Origin: Gnetum montanum | Lineage: Eukaryota; Streptophyta; Gnetopsida; Gnetales; Gnetaceae | Direction of reading: 5' to 3' | DNA: 64,000 nucleotides | NCBI GenBank assembly: GCA_015680685.1 | Contig: MNCI01029357.1 | Location: forward strand, 661,569-725,568 | In this document: positions 11,773-21,984 of the stretch, piece by piece | How positions within the stretch are numbered: position 1 is the stretch's first letter | How the letters are laid out: the number at the start of each line of letters is the position of its first letter | Notes under the pieces: generated by a model | The model's database searches: none | Told to the model about the DNA's origin: nothing | Seen by the model: only the letters and a program-made list of their open reading frames with translations | Position numbers and translations under genes: made by a program

Positions 11773-11978
11773 GTAGCACTATGCTTCTGCAAAAGTCTTT
11801 TGAAGTTTGCTACGCTACATGGCGTAGTGTAGTGTAGCAAAACTCCTTGACTTAGAAAACTTGCTGAAGCGGATAGTCTGAAAATAGGAGCATCCATCTC
11901 CTGAAGAACTTCCGTAACGCTGCATGAATTGCAAAGACTTGGTGAAGCAACCATGCCTTCAAATGTTGGGGTGTTTCA

Positions 11979-11995
11979 TTGGCCCCTCTTTGTTG
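11979..11995 (-). other. Polypurine tract of element A
   Basis: On the minus strand CAACAAAGAGGGGCCAA precedes the 3' LTR. Element B has a nearly identical tract at 19735-19751, one of the ties between A and B. Confidence 0.65.
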
Positions 11996-12289
11996 ATGTC
12001 TGGAGGATGGGCTCGAGAGACGTTGACAAATAATACGAAACACCATGGAAGATGCGATGTTAACGTTGCCGCTTGGTGATCACCGGGACATTGCTTGGCT
12101 GTGCTTGAGAGTGTTGCATTGGTTTTTGTAGAGGTCTAGGAAAAGGGAAAAGATGAGGTTTAGCAGAGTCCCTTGTCGAAGTTCTCATGAGGGACTTTTT
12201 TGCATTTTCATCTTTTCTCTCGTTGACCTTCGACCTCTTGTAGGACAGGTGTTTCCTTCCTAGGATGAGTTGTGTTACATCTATGAAGG

Positions 12290-12490
12290 GTTTTGACTAG
12301 CTGTGCCAGTTTTATGTTGTAGCGGACGGTCACTGCTAGTTTAACGTTGTAGCAGACATTGTTCGTTACTATTGCCAGTTTAAAATCATAGTGGACGTTG
12401 CTTGGTGTTGTTGCCAGTTTATCGTCATAGAAGACATTGCTTGTTGACACTACCAATTTAACGTCGTAGTAGATGTTGCTCATTGTCTTC
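12290..12490. repeat. Hairpin-unit array 3 of element A
   Basis: Five or so units of about 40-48 bases, each opening with a variant of CTAGTTTA or CCAGTTTA followed by ACGTTGTAGCAGACAT or AACGTCGTAGTAGATGTT. The best units form a small stem (AACGTC with GATGTT). Read on the minus strand the array gives a repetitive peptide (YYDVKL, FYDDKLA, HYDFKLA), but it lies after the pol stop and similar arrays elsewhere are not coding. Confidence 0.65.
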
Positions 12491-12799
12491 ATGCTTTAGA
12501 TGTAGTACGGCTTGAGGTATGAGTGATTCATTGGGTTGGTGAACTCGTTGCCGTCCATGTCCTCCAACTTGAAGGCTCCATTTCCAAAGGCTTTAGTGAC
12601 CATGTAAGGGCCTTTCTAGTTGGTTGAGAATTTTCTCACATGTTCACAAATAGCCTTAAGGACGAGGTCTCCTTTCTGTACTAGCCGTTGATGCGTGTCT
12701 ACATGGTGCTTTTGTTGCTGCTTGCTCTAGTAGTGCTCTATGTGGCTCAGAAATTGCATGTGCTCCTCCTCTACTGAGTCGAGTTTGATGATCCATGAC

Positions 12800-13632
12800 T
12801 CATTGTTCTGGGCTTTGCTCACGACATCTGAGAGGATCATCTGGAGTGATGTTACCTACAACTCAAGAGGCAACACAACTTCAGATCCATAAACAAGGCT
12901 GTAAGGAGTCTTAATTATCGAAGTTCTACATGTTGTTCTGTAGGCCCATAGAATGTTGAGGATTTTCTCTTGCCACTACCTCTTTCTATTGCCAAGAATC
13001 CATTTCAGCAAGTTGATGATGGACTTATTTGTAGCCTCCGCCTACCAGTTTTCCTGCGAGTAATGTGGGGAGGAGAATGATTGTCTAATGCCTAGGTTGC
13101 TATAGAAGGTTCGGGTTTCTGTACTATTGAATTGTAGCCCATTGTCGATTACAATAGTCATCAAAAGCCCAAACCTTATCACGATGTTATCCAGGATGAA
13201 ATGGCAGATTTGCTGAGACGTCGTCTTCCTCAGGCGAATAGCTTTCACCCATTTAGTGAAATACTCAGTGGCGGTGATAATGAATCTATGCCCTGTAGAG
13301 GACTTAGGTGCGATGGCTCCTATGAGGTCTAGTCCCCATCATTGGAAAGGCAACGTGATTTGCATTGGGTGTAGGTCTGTAGGTGAGACGTGTATGAGAT
13401 TTGCGTATCTCTGGCATGTGTCACATGTCTTGACTTTCATCATGCAGTCATGCTCCATGTGGGGCCAATAGTACCCTAAGCGTCTGATTTTTGCAGCCAT
13501 AGCCTTGGGTTCTATGTGTCCACTGCACAACCCTTCATGCACTTCATTAACTACCTTTTGCACGTACTCCCCAGCCACGCATGCCAGCAATATCCCATCG
13601 TAGGAACGTCGGCATAGGGTGTCATTCCCCAT
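12800..13632 (-). pseudogene. A integrase
   Basis: Zinc finger of the HHCC type (VHEGLCSGH then CDTCQ), followed by WGLDLIGAIAP with the first catalytic Asp, VIDNGLQF with the second, and W-stop-AEATNKS with the catalytic Glu. Spacing between the second Asp and the Glu fits D-D-35-E. Further C-terminal are WAYRTT and SLVYGSEVVLPLE. Stops at PFQ-stop-WGL and W-stop-AEA. Confidence 0.88.
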
Positions 13633-13799
13633 GAGTGTATATTGCAGGGCATGCTTTCAGATCGCATCTCTATGGGCAGATGTCAGTCCACTTGGGAGTT
13701 CACCATGTTGTAGGTAGGCTTTAATGTTAACGTACCACTACTGGGTATTCGCAGTACTGATAAAGGCCACGTGTCCCACCTGAGTGATGGGCATAGTGC

Positions 13800-14230
13800 A
13801 TTCAACAATCAAAGTCAGAAGACTTGCGAATGAGTGTGATGGAATGTTTAATGCAAGGGTGGCTAAGGCATTTGCCACGGTGTTCTCATTGTGTGGCACA
13901 TGTTGCACGTCTATGGTTGCAAATTTCTTAAGCAGGCTTTTTGCTAGGTTGCAGTAGGGTTGCAGGTGTGTAGCTTTGTAGGCATAGACCTCGGTGATTT
14001 GATTCACAACTAGTTGCGAGTCACCATGGATTGCCAAGTATTTTATGTGTAGTGTTTGGGTGGCTGAGAGGCCTTTGAGTAGCCACTCATACTCTACCAC
14101 ATTGTTGGTGCAGGGGAATGTAAAATGATAAGAAAATGGATGCATTTCCCCAGAGGAGAACGTAATGATGGTAGCTACACTACCTCCTCATGCAGTTGAA
14201 GCACCGTCGAAGTGTAAAGTAGCTTTCAAG
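13800..14230 (-). pseudogene. A archaeal-type RNase H (Tat-lineage second RNase H)
   Basis: LHFDGAST, a stop (TGA, 14188-14190), GGSVATIITFSSGE, TNNVVEYEWLLKGL, IHGDSQLVVNQI and HVPHNENTVANALA. These are the D, E, D and late catalytic blocks of the aRNH domain gained by Tat elements between RNase H and integrase. Presence of both RNase H domains places A in Tat. Confidence 0.88.
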
Positions 14231-14289
14231 TACGAAGGGACGATGTTGATAGTGCCAATGTGTTTGTCTGGGAATTTGGGATCTATGGT

Positions 14290-14700
14290 TGTGTGGTCGT
14301 CGATGGGTGATGTCGTAAATTGCATTGCTATGGCTTGACCCTTAGTCGATGATTGACTTACATAGTGTAGGTTGAACTCCACAATTATTACTTTCCATCG
14401 GGCTATACTGCTAATTTCATATAGATTGTTAGTGATAGCCCGGAGTATGTCGCTTTTGCAAATGATGTTAATCGTACTGCAAAACAGGTAGTGCCTCCAT
14501 GTTTTTAGTGCAAACAATAAGGCAAGGAAATTCCTCTCCACTTCATTGTATTTCGCCTCATGCGCTGTTAGTGCATGACTGAGATAATACATTGGTATCT
14601 TAGATCCGTCATTTCATTTCTGACATAGCAGTGCTGCGATATATGTGTCGGAGGTGGCAAGGTAGATAAAGAAAGACTTATCCCTTTGTGGCGGATGCAT
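14290..14700 (-). pseudogene. A RT-connected RNase H domain
   Basis: MYYLSHALTAHEAKYNEVER, then ALLFALKTWRHYLF and a SSIARWKVIIVEFNLHYV block, as in the gypsy RNase H that follows RT. One stop lies upstream (Q-K-stop-NDG). It leads without a frame change into the second RNase H. Confidence 0.85.
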
Positions 14701-14879
14701 AGTTGGGAGGTGCGAGAGCTCTTATTTCAAGTCATCAAAGGCTTATTAACACTGGGTTGTCCACTTGAAGTTAACCCCTTTCTTTAGTAGATGTTGCATG
14801 GGGTGTAACTTGTTAATCAACTTTGCTATAAACCTTCGAATAAACTGTACCCTACCCTACAACCCATGTAGCTCCTTAA

Positions 14880-15570
14880 GGTTTGTAGGAGGTGCCAGGT
14901 TGACGATGGCCTTGATTTTGTCAAGGTCCACTTGTATTCCGACCTCCGATAGCACGAATCCTAACATGCGTTCGGTTTTCACACTGAAGATACATTTCTT
15001 ATGATTAAGGCATAGATCATGCATTTGACAATACTTGAGGACTACCCCTAGATCACGTGGGTGATCAGCTACCTCCTTGGACTTGACTGCTATATCGTCC
15101 ACGTAGTCATTTAGTGTTTCTAGGATGTAATTGCTGAAGATGTAGGTCATGTCTCACTAGTAGGTTTCTCTAGCATTCTTGAGCCCAAAAGGCATCATGG
15201 TGTAATAGAAGGTCCCCCATGGGGTGATGAAGATTGTTGTTAGCTGATGCTCTAGGTTGATGTGAATTTGGTTGTAGCCAGAAAAACCATCCATGAAGGA
15301 TAACAGAGCATGACCAGCCATAGTGTTGATGAGTTGATCGATGCTTGGAAGTGGGAAGTTGTCCTTGATCGTTGCTTTGTTCAGATCCTAGAAGTCTATA
15401 TAGATTCGTATTCCTTCAATTTTCTTAGAAAGCAAGATGATGTTGGACAACCATTCTGAATAATCAACTGCACAGATGAGACCAGCTTGGTATAGCCTGG
15501 TGATTTTGTCCTTTATAGTTAGTGCAATTTCTAGTTTGACTTTACAAGCCTTCTGCTTGACTGCCTTCAT
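14880..15570 (-). pseudogene. A reverse transcriptase domain
   Basis: Contains YQAGLICAVDYSEWLSNIIL, the DLNKATIKDNFPLP block, DGFSGYNQIHI, and the catalytic YVDD at about 15094-15105 within ETLNDYVDDIAVKS, followed by GLCLNH-type and ML-GF blocks. The catalytic aspartates are present. Stops interrupt the domain at DF-stop-DLN, at TY-stop-stop-DM and in between. Confidence 0.9.
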
Positions 15571-15966
15571 GCGCGGGTCTAGGATGATGTTATGCTATAT
15601 TAGCCACGGGTCTAAACCTAGCATGTCGTTGTATGACCAAGCAAAGAATTTGATGTTGTGTTGTAGAATTTTGGCTACGTTTCCATGTGTCTATGCATCT
15701 AGGAGGGAGCTAAGCTTCAATGTATTTACTTCCCCCTTGGATTTGATCATAGGCATCTCAACAAGAGCGTCGTCAGTTACATCCCTTGCCTCCAAATCTA
15801 GGGTTCGAACTAGATGCTCGGGCCAGTCTGGGGATGTTTCTAAAGGCGCTATGGTACAAGCTGTGGTTGAACCCCAATCGATCAAGTCGGGGTTCAATTG
15901 TCTCACGAGCTTGCCATGTGGACCTGTTAGGGCTAAAGGTGTGGACAGATCGCGATGGATTCCCAT

Positions 15967-16089
15967 TTTTTGCTTAACTTGTCAAAATGAGATGAAAGCT
16001 TGATTAAGAGGCACATGTTGGTAGCAATCATGTATAATGAAAACTTGCGAAGAAATGACGAGATGTAATTAGTGAAGTATGATGCAAGG
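15967..16089. other. Linker between A pol and array 2
   Basis: Short AT-rich stretch upstream of the pol ATG. The frame before the ATG is closed nearby, so I do not extend pol. Confidence 0.35.
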
Positions 16090-16430
16090 ATTAAAGTTTT
16101 TCCAGTTTAAAGTCATGGCAGACCATTATGGCATGGAGATGAAGAGCTGCTAAAATAGGAAATGTAAAACTGTCGAAGCGAGAACATGTAACTGCTAAGG
16201 AATGTAAAACAACCGATGCAAAATTGTGAAACTGCTAGTTTAGCGTCATTATGGACTACGGACGTATAGCAGATCAAAAAATGCTAGATTAAGGTCTTTT
16301 CAAACCGCAAAAGTTACAACTGCATTGGGGTTGCTAGTTTAAAGTATTTTCGGATCGGTAGAAGCACAACTGTGCTACGATTGCTAGTTTAAGGTCTTTC
16401 CGGACTAGGATAATCGAAAATATATTTTTT
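16090..16430. repeat. Hairpin-unit array 2 of element A
   Basis: At least five units opening CTAGTTTA or similar. Inserts include AAAGTCATGGCAGACC, AGCGTCATTATGGAC, AAGGTCTTTTCAAACC and AAGGTCTTTCCGGAC. Several can pair AGTC with GAC(T/C) or GGTC with (A/G)ACC across a loop of about six bases. The array lies at one edge of the antisense gene; a GGCC-type array lies at the other (33180-33480). Confidence 0.6.
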
Positions 16431-16584
16431 CATTTTTTGGGAAAGAAAGCTGTTAGCTTGAAGCATGTCAAGGTTTTAATGCCAAAAGTGCTACGATGTC
16501 ATGGCGAGCATGCTATGCTGTACGGTGCACTCCGCATTAAATGAAGAGAGAGAGAGACAAGTTCTCCCTTTTCACCATTACGAC

Positions 16585-16594
16585 CATAAATAGG
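16585..16594 (+). promoter_or_regulatory. TATA box of the antisense gene
   Basis: CATAAATAGG on the plus strand, about 150 bases ahead of the first ATG (16743). A short AGAGAGAGAGA tract sits upstream at about 16545. Promoter function is inferred from position and orientation only. Confidence 0.45.
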
Positions 16595-16742
16595 GATTAA
16601 ACCTTGGTAAGCTTGCCATTCTCACTGTAAGAGCATAGAGCCCAATTCGGAGCACAAAGTGATTTTGGAGCGCAGAGCAATCATGCTAATTAGTAAACAA
16701 GGCGGTTTTCTTGCATAGTGATGAGGAAAAATTGTAAACAAG

Positions 16743-16868
16743 ATGATGGCTCTAAAGAAGGAACGCATGAATTTGGCACCTGCAAAGGTTGAGGAGGTGA
16801 AGAAAACCATAGGGCACGTGAGAAAAGCACGCGTCGCGGTGCGGAAGGACATGTCATTAACCCGATAG
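16743..16868 (+). pseudogene. Antisense gene exon 1
   Basis: ATG ATG followed by 41 codons, basic: MALKKERMNLAPAKVEEV and then KKTIGHVRKARVAVRKDMS. It ends at TAG (16866-16868). The donor is not clear; ATAGGC at the end could be a decayed GTAGGC. Amphipathic and Lys/Arg-rich, possibly a nuclear or nucleic-acid contact, which is inference. Confidence 0.5.
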
Positions 16869-17452
16869 GCTACTATGCTTCCTCTATTTTTTTTGCGATT
16901 CTATTATTGTTTTTTGCTTCTATTGTTCTCTGCTTTCATTTTGTATCTTAGTCTTTGTCATTTGCATTTTTCATCATCGCGTTGTTTTGGCCTTTGCATC
17001 GCCACTGTTGCTGTTTTAGCCATGATAGATGCATAAATGCTATGCCATCGTTGTATGCAAGGTCACTGAAACTGCCACTGCCACGGTTGTCATAACCGCG
17101 GGGGCTTGGGTAGTTTAAGTTACTTGGCTTTCGAATGGCATGACGTAGGACCCTTAGGAGGGTTGGGCCATGCATGATGTGAGAGTGTGACACATGTTTC
17201 ATTCGGGTGTATTGTTAATCACCATGTTAGGGTTAATTGCTCTATTGCTATGCTAGACTATTTTTGCTACGCTACTACTTTCATGTTTTTGCTACGCTAT
17301 GTGCAAGAAGAGGGTTATGCTACACTATATGCATGAAATGCTAGGTGTTGCTATGTTGCATGCGCATTGCACTCAGACATGATGCTAACACTTGCTGGTT
17401 GTGTTGTGTAGAATGGGGCTAAGGCCAATTCTGATTGTCTTAGAAATTGCAG
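16869..17452 (+). other. Intron 1 of the antisense gene
   Basis: T-rich, with GCTACGCTA words at 17268-17345 like those in the A LTR. It ends AAATTGCAG at 17452, a good acceptor. The start is uncertain. Confidence 0.45.
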
Positions 17453-17607
17453 GGGTCCTATGTTATGCGAGCAAACCTATGGCCAATGCTCCTCCTCCCC
17501 AGATACATGTGGAAGAGCAGGGGGTTTGGTTTAGGAAAGGAGCATAGGACTTCCTACAATTCCTCCTCGAACACTTCAGTGTGATCATTTAGTCATACCT
17601 AGAGGAG
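17453..17607 (+). pseudogene. Antisense gene exon 2, 5' part, cut by B
   Basis: Frame GTC CTA TGT from 17455 reads VLCYASKPMANAPPPQI, HVEEQGVWFRKG, and after a stop DFLQFLLEHFSVII, then SYLEE at the insertion point. B entered after AGGAG. The frame continues at 29447 with EEAASITKAIF, so reading is restored when B plus one AGGAG is taken out. Confidence 0.65.
17603..17607. other. Target-site duplication of element B, left
   Basis: AGGAG, identical to 29442-29446. Confidence 0.9.
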
Positions 17608-18190
17608 TGTACTTTCCGAAGTTGTCGATGTAAGGTTGGAGAAAAACAAACATCAAAAGATCTTCGGAGAGATACAAACGACCCTACCTTCGCGTGAGGG
17701 AAAGCTGGAAAAAATGAAGGCAGAGTGCCTTGAATGGTCTACGCGCAGATCAAACAAGGACTTCCCCTAGCGCACATTTTTGTGATGTGCTGCATTATAC
17801 GTAAATGGATGCGAACGATGGAACAAAATGTGAACAAGCATGTACAATGAAACGAATGTAAACAACTATAAACAGTGAAATAATGCAAACAATGTAAACT
17901 GGCTGGAAAAAAATGTAAACAATGTAGATTACAAATGTGCATCAGTCATAACGTAGTTGCAGATTAATTGCAAGGCAGACATTTAGCCCCAATGTGAAGG
18001 GTGTACAGGTGTTGGGAGATTGTAGGTTTCTGGTTGCAAGTGTGCAGCATGACCAAAATTGCCCCAAATGCTTAGCGTGACTAAGTCTGGGTAATGCCCA
18101 ATCGTACGAGATAATGATGATGAGATTCATCAACTCTCTAGATCTTGATGCTCCAAAACTTGCCAACCTTGATTAAATGGAAAAATGGGG

Positions 18191-18200
18191 TATTTATAGG
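18191..18200 (-). promoter_or_regulatory. TATA box in B 3' LTR
   Basis: Plus-strand TATTTATAGG, the same box as in A and D, conserved at 27902-27911 in the partner LTR. Confidence 0.6.
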
Positions 18201-18639
18201 ATTTTTTGGCATGGGATTCAGATTTGGAGGAAGATCTATGGTTGCAGGGTGAGAGAAATGTAGATCGGGTAACAGGTGTTTGCGTTTTGACTGGATGCAC
18301 GACATCTTAGAATGTACAGCATACAATGTGATCAATTCTTACACTAGCGTGTGTAATCCATAGCGTAAGAGCTTGATATGCTAAAAAATGCAAAATGTAC
18401 AAAGCATGTTAAAGTACAAGAGTGGATCTGGATGTCTGGCCTCCGGATCTACAGATCTATGCTATTTTTGCTCTGCCAAGGCCTCCAGCATGCATGGATC
18501 TGGCTCTGGCATGTCTGCAGCATGTCCTATCGTCAGTGTCCTAGCATCCCAGTGTTTATGCTGTGCATACGCTGGAGTCAGCATGCCAGTGTGACCATCA
18601 GCATGTCCAATGTTTATGATGAATTTTGAGCCCATTTTG

Positions 18640-19682
18640 ACCTATGAGACCCATTTTTGGAGTGGATCTGCATGCCTGAGGTAAAGAGGGTTCTGCACAT
18701 TTATTTTGAGCTAATTTGGAGGCTGTATTGGCATACTTTTGGTTGGTCACGCTGTGGTCATGCTACCCAACATGACCTCAGTGTGACCAATTGTTTATGC
18801 CCTATTTTAAGCTGATTTTCAGAAGCTGATGCCTGTTTATTGATGCTCAACTGCTTCTTGCTCTCCAGGGTGGTCTGGATGCTGAGTTTGAGCCCAACTT
18901 GATGCTGTTTTGGTCATGCTGTGGTCATGCTGTGCAGCATGACCTCATCATGACCAAGTTAAAATGACACATTTGAAGCTCGAATCTTGATTTTCTGAAG
19001 TCTGAGAGTCAGTACAGTTGTTTCCTATCCCTTGGGGATTGAGTTCATGTCAAAACTGGACCTGAAACTGTTTGATGTGCCCTATTTTTTCTTGGTAATG
19101 CTGTGCAACATGACCTTAGCATGAGCAACTAAACGTGGCATGTTTGAGGCCCAAATTTTGATTTTCTAGAGCCTGTGAACATGTACAATTGTTACCTAGC
19201 CCCTGAGAGTCAAATTCATGTCGAAATTATCTCTGGAGGTGCCTGAATTAAGATGTTCTTGTTTGGTCATATTGTGTAGTGTGACCTCAGCATGACTAAC
19301 TAAAAGTGGCTCAAGGCATGTGATTCTGAGCTCAAATCTCAAAGTTCCGAAGGTTGGAAGCTATAAGGGGCATCAGTGAAGCTCTTGGAGGGTCTGTGTG
19401 CTTGAATCTGGGCTATTCGAACTTGATTTTGGGGCTCCAGAAGTTGGTCATGCTGTACACATGCTGGTCTTACGCTGGGCAGTGTGACCATGGCATGACC
19501 AAAGTGTATAGAGAAAAAACCATGCATTTTGAGCCTGAAACCTTAGATTTCAGATGCTGGGAGTTGGAGAAATTACCCATGGGCCTTAGGGGAACTTTGC
19601 CTATTCAATTGTGTGTCGTTTCATGCTGTTTTGGAGGCTCTCAAGTTTGGTCACACTGTACTCATGTTGGAAAGTGGCATGA
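18640..19682. repeat. Tandem repeats in B U3
   Basis: Approximate units 18640-18785, 18786-18955, 18956-19125, 19126-19295, 19296-19497 and 19498-19682. The third and fourth are clearest: both carry a TTGATTTTCT phrase, a TTCATGTCAAAA or TTCATGTCGAAA phrase, and then the palindromic word. The partner LTR repeats the layout with some deletions. Confidence 0.65.
18923..18944. repeat. Palindromic word in B U3
   Basis: Arms GGTCATGCTG and CAGCATGACC separated by TG. It is the best copy of a word reiterated once or twice in every U3 unit of B. Confidence 0.8.
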
Positions 19683-19734
19683 CTTAGCTTGAATCCTATC
19701 TAAAGATGCTAGGACAAAATGTTGTGGTGTTTCA

Positions 19735-19751
19735 TTGGCCTCTCTTTGTTG
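19735..19751 (-). other. Polypurine tract of element B
   Basis: On the minus strand CAACAAAGAGAGGCCAA abuts the 3' LTR, one base different from element A. Confidence 0.65.
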
Positions 19752-20804
19752 ACTCCTGGAGGAATCCACCCAAGAGGCATCAACAGGAGTAAAAAACACC
19801 ACAAGCAACTTGGCATCAAGAACTGTCTATCAGGCACTTGGCTGGATGTCATCGCACCGTGTTCAAAAGTACATTGGATCAGGAAATGAAGTTTTGAGAT
19901 AAAAGGGAAGTAGGTTGTAACTGTGGGATCAAGGATTAATCAAGGGATTATTTTGTTTAACTATGAGAGAGGAATGCTCTTGTGAATAAGTCATGTTGGT
20001 CCTTGTCGACAGCCAGTATCTAGCAGACTTAGGACCAAGGCATGGGAGGTGCATCCTTTGGAGGAACGAGGCTCTTGTGTCATATTTAAAAGAACCCATT
20101 ATCAACAGCCAAAGCCACGCGATGAGGTGGTACGTCATGATTGTTTGAGACACGAGTGTTTTCTTTCAAGACAACTACCTTCCCGCCTAGGGCTTGTATG
20201 GGAAGAGCCAATGGCCTTATCATGTATTTTACTCTTTGATTTTTTTTTCTTCCTTTGTTTTTTTTTAAAAGAGCATTTTTTCAGTGTTGTACTCGTGCTC
20301 GTGTGCTCGTAGTTGTATCCTGTGCTATGTTGTTTTATGGGTTGCAACCGCTTGGAGAGTCACGGTATGCAATAGTATGGTTCAACTTTTGTGGTGAATG
20401 AGATGTATCTAGGAGGTGTAACTGAGTAGGACAAGGAGAACATATTGGAGAATAAGGGATGCATCAGGAATTGGGAATGTACTCATGAGCGGATTGATTA
20501 ACCCAGTTGTGTGCATTGGGAACAATGTGGTACCTTGTCACTATGATGAAGTGCATCCATGTGCGAACACCTCAGAGCATCATCCTACAAACACAACTCT
20601 AAGAGGACAAGAAAAACACAAGTGAATTAGCCTAAAACACTTTAAACATGAATATAGCCAATGAGATGGAGGCACCGTGTTAAACTTCAGGCAAACAAAA
20701 TAAGCAGCATCAATGTCATCAGAGTCCACGTGGTTAATCATGCAGTAGGTTTTAGATGAAGAGAAGTCGTTGATTGCAGTAAAAAATCAATGGGCCAGTG
20801 ATGA
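19752..20804. other. 3' untranslated region of element B
   Basis: No coding frame. The first 60 bases resemble the matching part of A (11996-12050), including ACACCA. A T-rich/A-rich run at 20235-20275 is the only other landmark. Confidence 0.45.
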
Positions 20805-21060
20805 TGTTGCCAATTTATAGTCTTAGCAGACTGTCATGGATTAGTTTTACGTCATAACCCTTTGGACGTTGCTAGTTTAGTGTCGTGGCAGATGGTGCCG
20901 TGCTAGTTTATAGTCATGGCGGACTGTGAAGAGGCAAGCTAGTTTATAGTCTTAGTGGACTCTGGTAGATAAGTGTGGCAGTTTAGTGTCATACCAAATG
21001 AGTGTTGGCTTATTATCATTTCGGACAAAGCTCTGTGGTGCCAGTTTATTGTCATAACAC
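20805..21060. repeat. Hairpin-unit array of B, AGTC type
   Basis: About seven units. The best read TATAGTCTTAGCAGACT, TATAGTCATGGCGGACT and TATAGTCTTAGTGGACT, each pairing AGTC with GACT over a six-base loop. Another pairs ACGTC with GACGT over a longer loop (20850-20870). Two or three units have lost pairing. Confidence 0.7.
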
Positions 21061-21194
21061 CAAGACGTTGTGTGGATGCATGCACGTATGTCTAGGTGAT
21101 CCTGCAAAAGAAGAAACTAGAGAACACAATGTCAAGTAGTAACTACTGAAAATAGAACCTAAATGCACAAGTCAAATAGAAAACAATGCAAAAA

Positions 21195-21250
21195 GTGGTA
21201 GTTTAGGCCTTTTTAGGCCGTGCATTAGTTTAAGGCCTTTTCGGGCCGCA
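21195..21250. repeat. Hairpin-unit array of B, GGCC type
   Basis: Two units: TAGTTTAGGCCTTTTTAGGCC and TAGTTTAAGGCCTTTTCGGG followed by CC. The stem is GGCC with GGCC, the same type as A's array at 33180-33480, and it holds the same place after protease. Confidence 0.7.
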
Positions 21251-21543
21251 TGTAAACACGTAAGCTAGTACAATGCAAACGAAGGTGATGTATGCACAAC
21301 AAAAAAGGTGAAGAGTGGGTGGGGATTAGACATGTTTTTGGCCACAGAGGAGCCTTGATCGTGTGGTTGTTTCCTAGTCGGACATGGTCTAGGAGGCGTG
21401 CTAGGTTTTGGTTGCTCTGGGAGGCTTTCGATTTTTACCACTCGTTCGGGTGTTTTAGCTCTAGGTGTTGCATTTTTTTCCGCAGGTGTTCCATCAAGAG
21501 ACTCTTCTTTCAAGACTTGTGACATGTCTATGTTGTGGATGGC

Positions 21544-21984
21544 TTAAAAGGGAGTGTTATCACCATGTATGATAACTTGTCCACCTTCGTATGGAAGGTA
21601 GATTTCTTGATGTATCGGTGAGGAAATGGCCTGTTGTTGGGCTAGCCAATGTGTGCCAAGAATCATGTTGAAACTTGGCATCTCTTCTATGATAGTGAAC
21701 TTTGCGCTAGTGGGGAATTGTTCTCTTGCAACAAAGGCTAAGTTGATTGTGCCCTTAACTATGATAGGTGATCCGTTGAAGGATTTTAAACATGTGGTTT
21801 TCGTTGGCATGATCTTGTTTGCCATGCCTAGTTTATCGATGATGGAGTATAAAGCTATGTTTTTTGCTGCACTATCATCAAAGTGCACTCTACGAATGGT
21901 ACATTGCCCAACATGTATGCTGATCGACAATGGAGCTGTTGTGACCTCCCCCTCGTTTGGGGTTGACTTTAACTGCATTGTCAT
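21544..21984 (-). pseudogene. Element B protease
   Basis: Minus-strand frame of 146 codons. It contains VHFDDSAAKNIALYSIIDKL, where DDSA stands in the place of the aspartic protease D-S/T-G motif, then FNMILGTHWLAQQQA with the ILG block, and ends SPIHQEIYLPYEGGQVIIHG. Element A has the same domain at 33840-34300 with DDGA. Ser instead of Gly at the third site position may reduce activity. The domain is open from 21984; upstream frames differ, so at least one frameshift separates it from gag. Confidence 0.8.

Larger units (their letters stand above)
10380..11978 (-). mobile_element. Element A 3' LTR
   Basis: 1599 bp, paired with 36834-38431. The outer end (U5 on the coding strand) has a block around 10488-10525 reading CCTGAATGGTCTGG and GATCAGACAGGGAC, shared with B-family LTRs. 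U3 carries five hairpins built of GCTACGCTA words, at about 11269-11362, 11437-11490, 11598-11645, 11741-11783 and 11807-11841. Differences from the partner LTR are mostly transitions. Confidence 0.92.
12497..15966 (-). pseudogene. pol: Element A pol (RT, RNase H, aRNase H, integrase)
   Basis: A single minus-strand frame, from ATG at 15964-15966 to about 12497, with no frameshift in 3.47 kb but about 19 in-frame stops. Order: an N-terminal linker (GIHRDLSTPLALTG), RT (15570-14880), RNase H (14700-14290), archaeal-type RNase H (14230-13800), H2C2 zinc finger and integrase core (13600-12800), then a C-terminal tail ending YLKPYY. Many stops fall where relatives have Gln or Arg, for example the pair TAG TGA at 15154-15159 and TAG near 14854. 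The reading frame is therefore well preserved at the indel level and killed by substitutions. Protease is not attached here: it lies beyond the antisense gene near 33840-34300. Confidence 0.88.
17608..19734 (-). mobile_element. Element B 3' LTR
   Basis: 2127 bp, paired with 27320-29441. U5-side block at about 17727-17764 (CCTTGAATGGTCT, GATCAAACAAGGAC) matches A and C. TATA at 18191-18200. From 18640 to 19682 lie about six tandem units of 145-200 bp, each ending in words of the GGTCATGCTG / CAGCATGACC type. Confidence 0.92.

Noticed and set aside
12208-12492. Repeat peptide with YYDVKL / FYDDKLA units as a C-terminal extension of integrase
   Set aside because: A stop precedes it at the end of YLKPYY, and the same unit occurs in clearly non-coding arrays elsewhere. 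It is better read as a DNA or RNA hairpin array.
16622-16852. Minus-strand ORF opposite exon 1 of the antisense gene
   Set aside because: Shadow of the plus-strand exon, which has ATG, TATA and coherent downstream exons.
17739-17942. Cys-rich small ORFs in the B LTRs (also 27450-27653) repeated between copies
   Set aside because: They are conserved only because the two LTRs are copies of one sequence, and they lie in U5/R without sign of coding constraint.
19354-19692. Plus-strand ORF in B LTR with a partner at 29208-29399
   Set aside because: Falls within the U3 tandem units and differs in length between the two LTRs; no coding signal.
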